Below, one piece after another: positions 1-12,600 of a stretch of 64,000 nt of DNA. The stretch comes from Halicephalobus mephisto. Lineage: Eukaryota > Nematoda > Chromadorea > Rhabditida > Panagrolaimidae. Location of the stretch: the NCBI GenBank assembly GCA_009193035.1, contig SWDT01000001.1:1116001-1180000 (forward strand), given 5' to 3'. Below the pieces are notes generated by a model. It saw only the letters and a program-made list of their open reading frames with translations. It had not been told where the DNA came from and did not search any database. Each line of letters begins with the position of its first letter. The stretch's first letter is position 1. The position numbers and the translations under genes are program-made.

Positions 1-1887
1 GTAACTATAGGTCGGTTTTTCTTTGGGCAAAAGTAACGTTAAGATTTTAAATGTTTATTGTACAAGTCATGGTTGTAATAGGAATTAGTGAACAAGTCTT
101 TCAGATGTGTTCTTTTGTTTTGATTTTTCTTAAATTCGGAAAGATTCCCTTTATTATTCTTTCCACTCTTGAGAATCAGCTTTGCATCTTTTGTGCTTTT
201 GGCATTGTTTTCGTTGTCTATCCTTTTGCTAAATTTTCGGAAGAATTTTCGGTTGTTATCGACCGTTGAAATTTCGATAAGCTGGTGGTGGCATTTTATA
301 ATTTTAAATAAAAGCCCTGGAGGCATGAGAGTTGATCGTTTTTAGTGTGCTGCTGACAAGTTTCGATTTTGCTTTTGACTTTTTTAAAATGAAGAATTGT
401 TTTTCAAAGAGGAATAGAATATTTTTTGGGGCTTCAATTGATGTTTTCTTCTTTGGCTTTCTTGTTTTAAAGCTGCTTAATGAAAGTTTGACGCATTTTT
501 CAATCTTGTAGAACTTTTCTCAAATAAAAGATCCGGCTTATCGATAACCTTTTCAATCGGCCGCAATCGTGTTTCATGTCCATCTGGTGATTTATTTTTA
601 TACGTTGCTATATTTGACTGGGTTCAGTTTTCGTGTAACAAGGTCTTTGACGTTCATAATTCAGCGGCCCTGGTCTAGTTGCGCGATGCTTTATCAACCA
701 CGGCGATCTATCTCCTTTTTGACCTTTCTTCTACCTTCAAAGCCTGCAATCTTCTTTCTATGAAATAACCCTTACTTGTGTTTGTGTTATTTGGTCTCCT
801 GAAATTGGATGAACATGCCCCAATTTGATGTATAACTGGTCTAATGAGGCGAAAAAGAAGTCCAGGTGCCGGGATTGGTTGTTGTTTTTTTTTTCGAGAA
901 AAGGATATTCCTAAAAAAGCAAGTCAAGCCGCTCTCGTTGCGGCAAGCAGGTGCGGATGTTTGCTTTTGTTCGGTTTTGATTTTGTGTAAGCAGAGGACG
1001 AGTAACTCACTTGCCCTTCCGTTAGAGGAACGGTAAACTCTCACACTATTCTGGTTGTAGACGAGCTGATCGCTGGCGCATCCTTTATGGTGTAGTGCTG
1101 GACAAAAGCTAACCGAGTTTGGCAGTCGGCCCTCGTGTCAAGTACTGTTTGCACGAGATCGACTTTGTCTCATCGGAAACAAGCTAGTCTCTTCATTATG
1201 AGTGAAAAAGAATCTTTTTCTACTAAATCTTGCTATTCATGATTATAAAATTTGAATTGGTTTATTTTTCCATTTCCGGTTAGACCAAATTAACGTTAAG
1301 CTTCTTATAAAATACACTTGCGAGTAATTGTGGTGGGCAACCCGCCTCCAGTTTGATTAACTGGCTCCTTATAAGGAGCCTACCCCGAGTTAATCCGGCT
1401 TGGCTGCCACTGACCGCATTCTAACAACAGAAGCAATTGCCATTAATCTGTAGTATCCCTAACACGCCCAAGCTTCTTAACTAGACTGCGGTTTACCTAT
1501 TTATTTCTCTCACAGTTAGTTTACGTTGATTGTATTCGAACCGTGGGAATCGAGCGTTCTAAACTGCCGATGGCTGTGAAATTTTTGTTCATCTCTTCCA
1601 TAAAAGAGAATATCTAATCGTAATTCTCTAATTGACTAAATCTGAACACTTTGTTTTGACTTTTTTTCCTTTTCTTAGACCGAACATTGGTTAATTAAAA
1701 AGAGACCAACAAGTGATAAGACTGTACTGACGAGGCCTAATATCGTTCGTATCTTTATCGATTGCCAATCATAGACTCATTTCCGTCAGTTACTCATATA
1801 CGCTCCTTTTTTTTGACATTTACGTGGGCAAATTTGAAGATTAATATCGAAGTTTATATTTTCATTTTCACACTTTTCAGGAGAAGG
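1..1887. other. upstream intergenic DNA
   Basis: No convincing gene is seen. Several short open frames exist, including a Lys/Asn-rich one on the minus strand at 39-326, but none has a recognisable domain or clear splice structure. A strong hairpin lies at about 1352-1403 and is listed separately. The stretch just before 1888 is T-rich and ends in a splice-type acceptor, so it probably contains the promoter and outron of the next gene. Confidence 0.4.
1352..1403. repeat. perfect 18-bp palindrome within a longer hairpin
   Basis: GGCTCCTTATAAGGAGCC at 1363-1380 is a perfect palindrome. It is flanked by a second matched pair, GATTAACT before it and AGTTAATC after it, separated by a 7-nt bulge on the right side. 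As RNA this would fold into a long stem. It could be a small-RNA precursor, a cruciform or the core of a mobile element. No function can be assigned from sequence. Confidence 0.5.
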
Positions 1888-2368
1888 ATGCGGGCGATTT
1901 TATTGCTTACTTTTTTGATTCTTTCAAGTACGTATTCTTTGGCTCAAAAATTGTCTGAAGAAGATGCTCTTGAAGGAAGTGCGCATTTGATGAATCCAGA
2001 TGATGAAGATTTTGAATCTTCTGGTTTGCCTCCGGAGGACGACAGTAGTTACAAGACGTCCTCTCTCAAGCCTCATTTTGTGACAGAATCAGGAGTAGAA
2101 GTTAAGAATGTCGCTCATACGGAAGCTCCTTCCACTATTGTTACTAGGCGACCATCTGCGGATGCAGAATCTTCATATGGAAATAACATGGTGATTTTTA
2201 TTGCTGCTGGAGTGATAATTAGCGTCTTTTTACTGGTTGTATTGATTATCTGTTGCTGTAGGAAACGGAAAGGTAAGTGTTTTATATTAATGAATTATTT
2301 TAATTGATAATATTTTAGGTCAGAATGGTTACACGGCTGGGACAAGGACAGAAAGGGATTATGTTTAA
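1888..2368 (+). CDS. small type I membrane protein, proteoglycan-like
   Basis: Two exons, 1888-2272 and 2319-2368, encode 144 aa. The start was chosen because a TTTTCAG acceptor lies 7 nt before this ATG with no upstream exon, suggesting trans-splicing, and because a signal peptide follows directly (residues 1-20). The ectodomain of about 90 aa is acidic and Ser-rich, with Ser-Gly next to acidic residues (DFESSGLPPEDD), the usual context of glycosaminoglycan attachment. A single transmembrane segment (about 108-128) is followed by Cys residues, a basic stop-transfer run and a short tail ending RDYV, a possible PDZ ligand. The layout recalls syndecans, but the tail lacks the syndecan EFYA end, so no family is claimed. 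Confidence 0.7.
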
Positions 2369-3343
2369 AAAATTATTTTTAACTGTTATTAGTTCAATTG
2401 CACAGCCATGTTAATCTACTCAAATGCTCAATCAGATCTAGCCTCAGCCGGCAGTGCTCTTTCAAGGAAAGCTTTAGACCTCATTGTCTGAGGACAATGT
2501 ATCTTCACAGATTATCGTAAACATATATTATTATTGCCCAATTTTTCACTGTATTAAGTCCTTTGGCGGAACTGTAGTATGCATGTCTAGAAAGCCGGGT
2601 GATTTGCTTTCTTTTCCAAGTTTCTCTATGACAAAGCTTGTTCTGTCTTATTGACTTCAAGGCCCTAACTACGCCAAAATCATCTATAAAGAAGCTTCCG
2701 CGTGCAGAAGTCGTTAAAATCGAATTTCACTTTTCTATTTTTTACTTTTTAAAAACTTTAGTCCCCGGTAACTAGCATATCTGATCACTGTCTTTTAATT
2801 GTTGCCTGTGTAATAAATGTTATTATCGATTTTGCGAAAATAATAAATTTTTAAAACTTGATGTTGGATGGAGAGTAATTTGTTTTCATATGGGATCTAT
2901 AGGTCAAATCGGACAATTTTTTTTCTTTTTTGTTCAAGTCGGGAGAAAAAAGTCGAAGGAAAAGAATGTTTTTTTGGAAAGTTTTTAGTTTTTTTATTAA
3001 GAAAGTAGTAAATTGTATAGTTTGGATTTTAATCAATAGATTTGCGCAGGAGATCCCTTGACCCTTGACAGCATTGGCAAAATCAAGCCTAGTGTTCCCG
3101 GGAAAGAGAAGGAGAGCTCTAGAACTAGCGTCTGTTTTTCTCTTTGTGCGCGTTTTTTATATTTTTTGAAACATTAGATTTACAATGAATTTGAATGGTT
3201 GTAGTTTTTTAATTTAGTATTTGTTGATGAGGTTTTAAAAAAGGAATATATGAATGTGCTGGGAAGTAGATGATTGGAAGTGGTTATGTCCCGAGATTCG
3301 TTGGGGAAATTTTTGTTGATATATGGATTTTTAGAATTTTAAT
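2369..3343. other. 3' UTR and intergenic DNA
   Basis: AATAAA-type signals near 2812 and 2839 may end the membrane-protein transcript. The rest is AT-rich, with no supported gene before the ADA2 start at 3344. Confidence 0.4.
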
Positions 3344-6300
3344 ATGTCCAGTCCACAACGGGTCTCGGTGAATGATTATTTCATGCCAGGGGATGAGGCT
3401 GGATCTGAGGCTTCGGTTGAAAACATAGAAGAGGACCGGAAAGAAGAATCAGCGAGTCAGAGTAATGGATCGAGTCTTAATCTGCGGAAAGGAAGACTTG
3501 ACATCTTTACTCCATCTCCGTACTTCCCCTGTACTCCTGAAATCGTCGATTCTTTTGTATATCATCCTCCATCGGAAGAAGAACAAGCGAGTTTCGAAAC
3601 AATCGATGAAGGAGATAGTTCTGCCGTGCGGGATCGTGACTGGCCAACAGACCAGGGCGATTTGGTTGAGGAGGAAAAAGTGGACGAGGACCAGGTCGGA
3701 GATACGAGACTTTCTAGGACAATGAAAGTAAGTTGCTTTTTGCTTGAATTGTAAGGTTATTCATATATGAATTTTCCTTTCAGCCTCTTCCAAAGAAGTC
3801 AGTGAGTATTCCTGGTGAATATCTCCCGGAAACGAAGCGAAGTCCGCTTTTGGGGGTCCGATGTATCTTCTGTCATGTCCTAATCAATCCTGCTCCTATA
3901 GTGCAGTGTCTGGAATGCAGCCTTCCTAATCCATACATCTGTGTAGAGTGCTTCAAATGCGGTTCTGAAGGCGCTGGACATTCTCGGAATCATGAGTACA
4001 TATTCGTCGATCCAAAGGGACCTCAACTGTTCAAAAGTCAACCTGGTAAACGGGACTTTGGGATCATGGAGGACGTGGCGATTTTGGAAATGCTGTGTGA
4101 GTTCACTAGAGATAACTGGGATGAGAAAAACATTGTTTTTCCTGACGTGACTTATGATGATGCTCTTGATAGGCTAGAGGACATTCTGATGTCCGATTTT
4201 GGAATGTATATCAGAGTTAATGATCCTTTGTAAGTTGTTCTATGAAAATTTTCATATAAAAGTGGGGAATTTCAGAGCCCAAGTAAGAAGAATCTTCCCT
4301 GCTGATATGGTTGAGAATTTCCAACTTCACACGATGCCTTCTGACGTAATCGAGATGAAGAAGTCCCTACCACGTGTGCAAACTCGGTTTTGTGGTAAAT
4401 TCCGATTCCTAGTGATAAATTATTTTATTTTTATTTTAGAATTTCTTAAAGCTGCTGAATCTGTTCCACAAGAACTCATTGATCGTCATGTCAGTAGTGT
4501 ATACAACCATGATGATGTGCCGTCGACGAAAATTGAACAGAATAGCAAGGAACAAACAGAAGAACCCATGGAAACAGGAGATGTCAAATCTCGATCGCAG
4601 TCAGTGACTGGAACCCGAAAATCAACTTTGACTGCGTCTGTAGATCCGGATTATCTAGCCAAGAAAATCCAAATGTCGTCTTTGGATAACCATGAGTTTG
4701 CTGATCAAGCTCAGGAGATTGTATTTGACGAAAACGGACGTCCACTTCAATCTGATTCCGTTGAAGACGGCTACTTCCGTGCTGTTCTTGCTCATGTCCA
4801 GAACCTCGCATCAAAAAAGATGATCAAAGGCATTACGGTAAATGACACAAGACAGTTAAAACCGGAGATTGATGAGAAACCTTTCCATCCTCGGAAGTTT
4901 TTCGAATTACTGAAGGAAAGAAGAGGAAACCTTTCGAAATCACCGAATCGGAAAGCAAGTCCTTTACAGTACTGTAATTTTATTATTAAAGAAGTTTTCA
5001 GAACAATGATGACGTATATCCAGTTGGTGACATTTCTCCAGATCAGCTGGCCAGGAAAGAAAAGAAAGACAGGAAAAAATTAAGACATTCGACGAGCAAT
5101 ACTGATAGTCAACTTCCGTCTTCTCCAGAAGATTCGAAAAAACAGAAAAAATCAAAAAAACCAAAAAGATTGACTTTTTCTCAACATATGAAGTTGATAG
5201 AAAAGAAAAAAGAAAAATTGGCTGAATATCGAAGGGAATTAAGAGAACAAGATAAACAAGAATTTCATGCTCCTTCTGGTGGTCAAGACGATAGTATGGA
5301 AATGGGAAATTTGGGAGAAGGTGAAAGTCTACCTCCGTTTGAAGCAACTAAATATCCAAGGAAAAATCCAGAAATTCCAACAGCGAAAGAATTGGCATTT
5401 TTGAAATTAGATAATATGTTGGAAAATTTTCATCGTCGAATTGGATTTAAGACTTCAGATGACTGGGGTGTTGGAATTGATGATCAATTTAGTAAAGCTT
5501 TAGATCAATTTGATGATGAATATGATCCTTCTCCTGGTCCTTCTCCTATTCCATTGCCTACTCCGCCGCCGGTGATTTCTTCTCCAGATGCGACTGATGA
5601 AGCAAATAAGGAACCTGAAAGACGGAAATTTAAATTAAAACCACCGAAAACAAGATTATTGTCTAAACATGTCAAGGAATACAAGAAATCTTTTGAACAG
5701 AAATGGAATTGTTTGGTTGAATTTGAATCTTGGTCTCCTTCGATGACGGAATCTGAACGGCCTTGTAGTCCTGGCATTCCTGGAACGAATGAACCGACAG
5801 ATGGGCTTTATCACGTCTATGAAGCAGAATACGAAGATGGGTTAAATACTGATCCGAAGACGATTGAAGACGAAATTCAAGTCGCAACTTACAACAGAAT
5901 TCGACATGATTATGAAATAGAAAACCTGAATGATGCGGAAACCCTCCTGAACGGAGTAGCTAAACGACATGAACCGATTGATTTTGCTTCTAAAGTTAAA
6001 ATGTGCAAATTGAACAGTTACGAGAGGATTCTGAAGGAGAGAAGTGCTCAAGCATCTCTTGCTCGAGAGTACGATCTCCTGCCGACTTTTATGAACATCA
6101 CCAAAGTTTGTTTTTGATAATTATGAATGTAATAATATGTATTTTTTAGACCGTTACGTATCCCATAGGTGATTTTCCTTTTCTGGATAATGAATTCGAT
6201 GCTGCTAATTTGGAAAAAGTTAAAGAAAAATATCGTCCATTTCTTATTCCTCTGTATCAAGTGTGCACGAAAAACATGTTTGATGATTACTTCCGCAGTA

Positions 6301-6431
6301 TTGCAAGTAAGTTTTTAGTTTTACTGTAATGGTTTTAATTTTGTTGTTTTTTAGAAGTTGAGGAATTAAAAAAGAAAGTTAATGAACTTCAACAACTTCA
6401 GAAAAATGGAGAAACTGAACTTCAAGATTAA
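3344..6431 (+). CDS. ada-2: transcriptional adaptor ADA2 (SAGA-type acetyltransferase complex)
   Basis: ADA2 links the GCN5 histone acetyltransferase to its complex in the nucleus. Seven exons (3344-3727, 3784-4229, 4276-4394, 4440-4954, 5002-6105, 6150-6306, 6355-6431) give 933 aa. After an acidic N-terminus, a ZZ-type zinc finger is clear at about residues 145-195 (CxxC pairs, then a His pair), followed directly by the SANT-like stretch FGIMEDVAILEML...NWDEKN typical of ADA2. The middle is Lys/Glu-rich and low in complexity. The second ADA2 block (YEDGLNT..., NDAETLLNG, ...ERILKERS...LL) lies near residues 770-870. It is clearly longer than the usual 450-550 aa because of the inserted linker. 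Intron 4 (4955-5001) works only as a GC-AG intron: every GT donor nearby breaks the frame, whereas AAA|GCAAGT joins it in phase. Confidence 0.85.
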
Positions 6432-6618
6432 ATTTGTATTTTTTAAATTACTGTATTATTTGTAAATTAGAAACTTTGGATAATTGAGGAATTTTGAGTT
6501 TATGACTCTGAAAATATTTGGTTTTTAATTATTATTTTTATATAATTATTTTTATTTAATAGATACTGTGAAATCTGTTTTACTTTCTAGGCCCTACGGG
6601 TCTTAGATTAGGTCAACA
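6432..6618 (+). promoter_or_regulatory. probable intercistronic region with trans-splice acceptor
   Basis: Only 187 bp separate the ADA2 stop from the next start. T-rich DNA runs into acceptors at TTTCTAG (near 6590) and TCTTAG (near 6606), 10-30 nt before the ATG. This spacing fits nematode operons, where the downstream message receives a spliced leader. RNA data would be needed to confirm it. Confidence 0.45.
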
Positions 6619-9600
6619 ATGAACAACAGTAGAAGCGGTGGTTCTTCGAGTAATAATGGTTTGATTTTATGTTTGTTATTATTGTAAAAATTGGAGGATT
6701 TAGATCCTCATTTTGCACAAAATATTAATTTATATCCTAATTTTTTGCCGGATGATTTTTTTTCTAATCATGCAGGAACTTCTCGATTGATTTCACAAAA
6801 TAATGTTTCTTCTGAATTTTATTATTGTGAGTATTTGGTTTGATTTTTGTTTATTTTTAGCACGATGATTTTAATTAAGAAATGATTATTTGTAATTTTG
6901 TAAAAAATTAATGTTTTTAGATAATCAATGTTCAAATGTAAATAATCTTCCTCGGTACCCTGTTGGGGTCCCTACTGTATCTGCCGATGACAGATCTCCA
7001 ATGGCTCAGGAGGGTTTTATGGGGATGGAACAAGGGGGTTCTTCTTCTGGACCTTGTTTGTATCCTGTACAGTATTCTTTGAAAAGACAATCAGGAAATT
7101 TGAAACAGAAAAAACAAAAAAAAGAAGTACAGAAATGTGTAAAAAAACAAATTGGAATGTTTGTACAGTATGGTCAACAACAACATGGATCTTGTCAGCG
7201 GTTTGTTTATCCTTCATCATGTCAGCAAGGATTTTATTCGTCTGTTCCTTCTCATCAGTTGGATATGACTCAATTGTCTCCGAATTTTCAACATTTTCAA
7301 CAATCAGAACAGTCGATGGTGATTTCTTCTCCTCAGTGTGCTGATAATGTTTGTTCTTCTCAGCGGGTTCAGATGATGGGAACACGTCAACCGATGCAGC
7401 ATCAAAGGATGGTTGTTCCTCGACAGGATATGATTCAGATGAGTCAATCTCGACAAATTCAGAATAATAGAATATTTAATCAAAGACAATCTGAACAGTT
7501 TCAAGTGCAAATGGAACAACAGCCATCTGGAATGGTGCAGATGACCAGATCTCCTCAGGGATATATGTCTGTGGGTGCTTCATCTGGATACAGTATGCAT
7601 AAATATCCTTGTCCTCCTGAGTATTGGAATCAACAAGATCAAATGCCCTATGGACAGGGTAATGTTGGTACAATGAATCCTATTCAGGTTGTGTATCCAG
7701 GAAGAACTAATATGGATGAAAGGGAAATCAGCAATACTAATCAAAATCACAATTTGGAATGGTCCAGGAGTTTTCAGAATAATTCAGTTATTGATCCTCG
7801 GTTTGTTTTTTCGGAAATCGACAAAGGATCTAGAATGGAATTTTGTAATCAACAATTTTCTTCTTTTGAAAAAAAAGACTATGAAGATAATCTTCAAAAG
7901 AAAATGGTGGGTAATAATTTAGAATTATGTTGTAGATGGTTACTTTTGTGTTTGAAATTTTGTTTTTTTCGTTTATTCCGAACACAAATCTCAAACTTGG
8001 ATAATTAAACTTTTTATTAATGATATGTTATATAACGAGAATTTAAAAAATTACAAAATGTTATATTTTATTTTTTGCTGCTCGAATGTTTAAAAATTGT
8101 TTTTTGTTCTATTGACAGTATTCGTTGTCTCCAGATCAGATGATTACAGTATTTTTTACGAGTTGATTAACTTTTTTGTTTGATCGTCCCGAAATCATGA
8201 TTGAATATCTGAATGAAAATTTTCAGTTAGAATTAATTTGTAAATTTTATTCAGTATTATTTTTTAAATTATTGGGACTTGAGACGCCACAGACGGCGCT
8301 CCCTGATTTGTTGGTCTTAGCACGACCACCGTAACCTTACGAGGTTTATGTTATTGTGTGGTTTTTGGTGTAAATAAGATTGTGATTTGTTGTTTTGTAA
8401 AGACTCCAGTGCCTCTCTCCCTACTTTGTAACATCCCTTAGGAAGTCGCAACAAGAATAATTTAGGAAATTTCGTAATTTTGATTAAATTATTCTTTGAT
8501 AATTTTTTGAATATTTTTTAGAATCAGTCATCCTTGCAAGATCCGATAAATAACACTGAATTTTCTTCCAAAGTAAGTTTGAATTTTTAAGGTTTTATTT
8601 ACAGTAATTATTGTAGGATTTATTGTTTACGGAACTTCTTCCTCGAAATTCAACTTCCGAAGCTGTTGAAACTTATCCATGTTTGTCTCCTAGTCCCATG
8701 GGAGTGACCCTGACTGAACTTCAACCTGTTAATGTGGGTATTTTTATATGGATTTATTTATTTGTTTTATTTTCAGCCCTTGGATTACGACTATATTCCG
8801 AATTGTTCTACTGTCGGGATTTTTGGAGATGATTGTTCTCCATCTTCTTACAATGCTCCAAGTTCAGCTTTCAGACCATTCAATCGACCTCCAAACGTTA
8901 ATAGTGAATGTGGGTTAATTTTTTATCGATAAAGTTATTTATTGTTTTAGATCCACATACAGTAACGAAATCTATAAATCAATCCAATTCTGGAGTCTCG
9001 AATAATTCTGACAAGATTCTAGTGGTGAATATGGATCAAACGACAAAAAAAAGCAACATTGATACTTCGATGATTGTAAAAGAAAATACATCTGGTAATA
9101 ACACTAAATTCGTTGAGGAAAATGTAACTCCAGAAACAGAACAGAACACACTTTTGAAGGAAGTTCAAAGTTCGAAGGATTCTGGAGGCTCAAATTCTAT
9201 AAGAAAACATTCCTCAAATAAAGATACAGTTATTCAAGTCGAACATCTCCTTGTTCAAGCTGAAGAAAATTTCAGAAATGAAATCCCAGATACTGAAAGT
9301 ACTGAACAAGAAGACTTGGAAAAAAGACCTAAAGAATCAAGGACTCAGAATACTGAAGTTGAAGAGGTTCAAGGACAAGAAATGCATACTTTGCTAAATA
9401 TAGAGCAGAGATCTTCTTCATCTCATGTAACTGGAGGAGGATCTTTCATGGGAGCTCCACAAAATTATATTGAATGTAATTTCCAACAAGATGAAACTTC
9501 TTGTTCATCAAAAGTACATATGAAATCTAAAGAATCGTCTCTGGAAGTCCAACCGTTGAATGAGGAAGTCACCAAAGAACACACTGGCATTCAACAGGAG

Positions 9601-12600
9601 ATGGTCTTTGAATCAACTTCAGGAATTTTTATTTCTCCTGAACTAAGTGATAAGACATCTTTGGATCCAAAGGAATCTCAACAAATTTCCGGGTTTTTTT
9701 CTGTTTCTAAACCTCAGGAATGTATCTCGGATTCTGGTAACATTAACAAAACCATCGACGAGTTAAATGTCCCTGGATCGTCTGGGGGTAGTTTTGAGAA
9801 ATCAGAATCCTCTGATGAAAGTGCATCTAAATACCCTCGACTTGAAGGCTCTGAAGACCTTCTGGTTATAGCCCGTGTTCCTGGAAGTGGAGTTCCAGGG
9901 ACTGACAATATCATCATTGATGCTGCTTGGTTGCAGTTGTTCGGACAAGAAGCAGGAGGAAAAACTAATTCAGAATCTGGGGATATTGTTGTGGAAGAAC
10001 AACAGATAACTTTGGAAGACTGTCTCAGAGAGTCGATGGAAGTTGTTGTTTCTAGTACTGTAATGGAAGTGAGTCCCAGAAATAGTCCATCTTTTCTTGC
10101 AGAAAATCCGCCATTGAATGATTCAGCTACATCTAATTCTCCGGATCTACATTTGGAAGTGATTACAAATACAAGTGAGGATGGTACACAAACCAGTCAT
10201 GACATTGGGGGTCAGATTAATGAAGATGAAAATGCTGAAATGAAAGAAACTTCAGAGAATGTATCAAGTCAAGTATGTTCGAAAATTAATAAACGAAATA
10301 GGAAACGACGAGCAGAAACAGAATCTAAAAAATCTTTGAAAAAACCGAAGCAAATTGAAAAAGACAAATCGGAATCGACGGAAACTGACGAAAGTGACAT
10401 GGATCTCGTTTCTGCTTTTACAAAAACAATAACGGATTCGGCTATAGTTAGTTGTCTTCAGACAATAGCTGTTGATGACAGTCTGACTTATCTTCGTGAC
10501 AGTATTCTTCGTTCTGTTTGTGGAAAAATCGTTGAACATTTTTTCCAACTTAATACGATATCATATTTCTATGAAATGGAGTTTAATCAAGCTAGGTGTT
10601 CTGCAATAGCTCAGTTTTCTAAACATCTTTTAAGAAAGAAATTAATTCTTCCTAAGACCCGTATCCCGAGGGATCTGTTCCATCTTTATCGACCTAATCA
10701 TTTTGAGAAATTGATAGATTCGGTCCGGACGAAGTATATGGATCTCTATGGTGAACCTCACTCTTCCACGAAGGGATGGAAGCATCTAGAACCGGATGAT
10801 CTTATTCTTTATGCAGAACAAGTAGCTTCAGAATATCGGCGTCGGACGAAGGAGATAGCTGCTGGAATGGAAACAGTGGCTGTTGTGTTTTTGTGTCCTT
10901 CTAGAATTCCTATTTATCGTTATTATGTAAAAAATAAGAAAAATCGTGAGAAATTTTTCTTCAAATGTCTGAATTTCATCAAGAACATTGCTGAACTCGG
11001 CGGATTAGCTACTTGTTTATTTTCGAGAGATCGATTTATTTTGGAAAAAGTTCTTCCTTCATTTTCTGAACAATTGGAAACTTCAGCAAGGGACTTTGGG
11101 AGATTGTCTACTGTAGAACGAGAATCATTCATGGACGTTGTGAAGTCCTTCTGTAACGACTTTGTTGCTGAAGTAACTGATGAAGAAGAAAAAAATTACG
11201 CGTTATTACTTGTTTCTTCGTTGTCTTTGAACTTCAAAGTCTTCGGAACCCTCGTTGCCTCTGGGCATCAGAATAGAGAAAGGGTTTTGCCTGCAGTTGT
11301 GAGTGCTCTCATTCGTGAAAGGACTTCTGAAAGCAGAATTCCGAACATCGCTGCTTGGGTGAAGTTTTTTTTCCAGACTTCATTTGGAATCAAAGTACTG
11401 TCTTTCGTCAGAAGACAGCCGTCAGAAGAACAACTTTCAATGTATGAAAAAGTTGTTTCTGTATTTGTTGCATTGGTTACTCAGATGCCGAAGTTTCTCA
11501 AAAAAGAAGGTTTTGAGAATCCTTTGAAGATCTTCGAAGAATTTGGAGAAGCTGAATTGGGTCTGTTTCAAGTAGACGACGGATGCTTACACGCAATGTT
11601 GAATTCTGTCATGGATGTAGCCAGTAGGTACTTTGATCTGGACGAATCTCTCAAGAAGTTGACTATGAATGATGAATCTGAAGTTTCTGAAGAAATGAAA
11701 CTGAAAAAAGAACAAGAAACTTATGTTGAGGAAATGGTCGAAAAGTACAGTAATGTGAAATTACCTACAAATTCTGCCGAACTTGATTCTGCTTCTGTCG
11801 TTGACAGGTCCTTCCAGTACTCTATCCCGGAGCCTCTGAGAGTCGTGAAACTTCCTTCTACTGGTGAACTGTCTTCAACGGGAGAAAATATTTTGAATGA
11901 TGTTTTGGAAACTTTTTGGACTTTTATGAAAGTTGATTTGAACAAGTTTGCTCTTTTGAAGTTCTTCCTACAGTGTCCTTTGCTCTTCACTAATGGTTAT
12001 GATGACTTTATTATCAATGCATCTCTTACTGGAGAACCTATTCAGGCAATGGTGAACTTGATGCAGATGATCTCTTTTCCGGATTATGACTTCAAGAGGG
12101 AGTACTTCCGAAGTAGGAAAAATTTGTTTTTCGGGTCGTTAATCGCTAGTTTCCGGGCTTGTTATGGGGGACAGGTGGAGGAAGGACGGACGATTCCATA
12201 TGTTCAGGCCCTTGCGGATGGGTTCCGTGTACTGTATCGGATGCAGGGTGTCAGACTTCAGAGATGTCCAGAAGGCATGGTCATATATGGATGTGTACTG
12301 TCCTTCGTCTATGAATATGGAGAAATCGATATTGCGGCTTTGGGAAAAGAGTTGATTGACACTATCAGATGCCACAGGGTCGATCCATGTACTACAGTTG
12401 ATTTTATGGTAATTGCTCGGAGATTTCTCCAGAGATTTCAAAAAGAAATTAAAGAATATTATTCGGAAATGTCGAAAGAAATAAGTAAGTTTTTTTTAAT
12501 GAAATTTTTGTTTTTATTTTTTTTTAGATCCTTTTGAATTACCTAAAGTTCTATCCAGTTCTCAGATTGGATGGCAGATGCTTCAATGTATCGTCCTAGA

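Noticed and set aside
39..326. 95-aa Lys/Asn-rich open frame on the minus strand
   Set aside because: No domain, no splice or trans-splice signal near the start, and composition expected from reverse-complement T-rich DNA.
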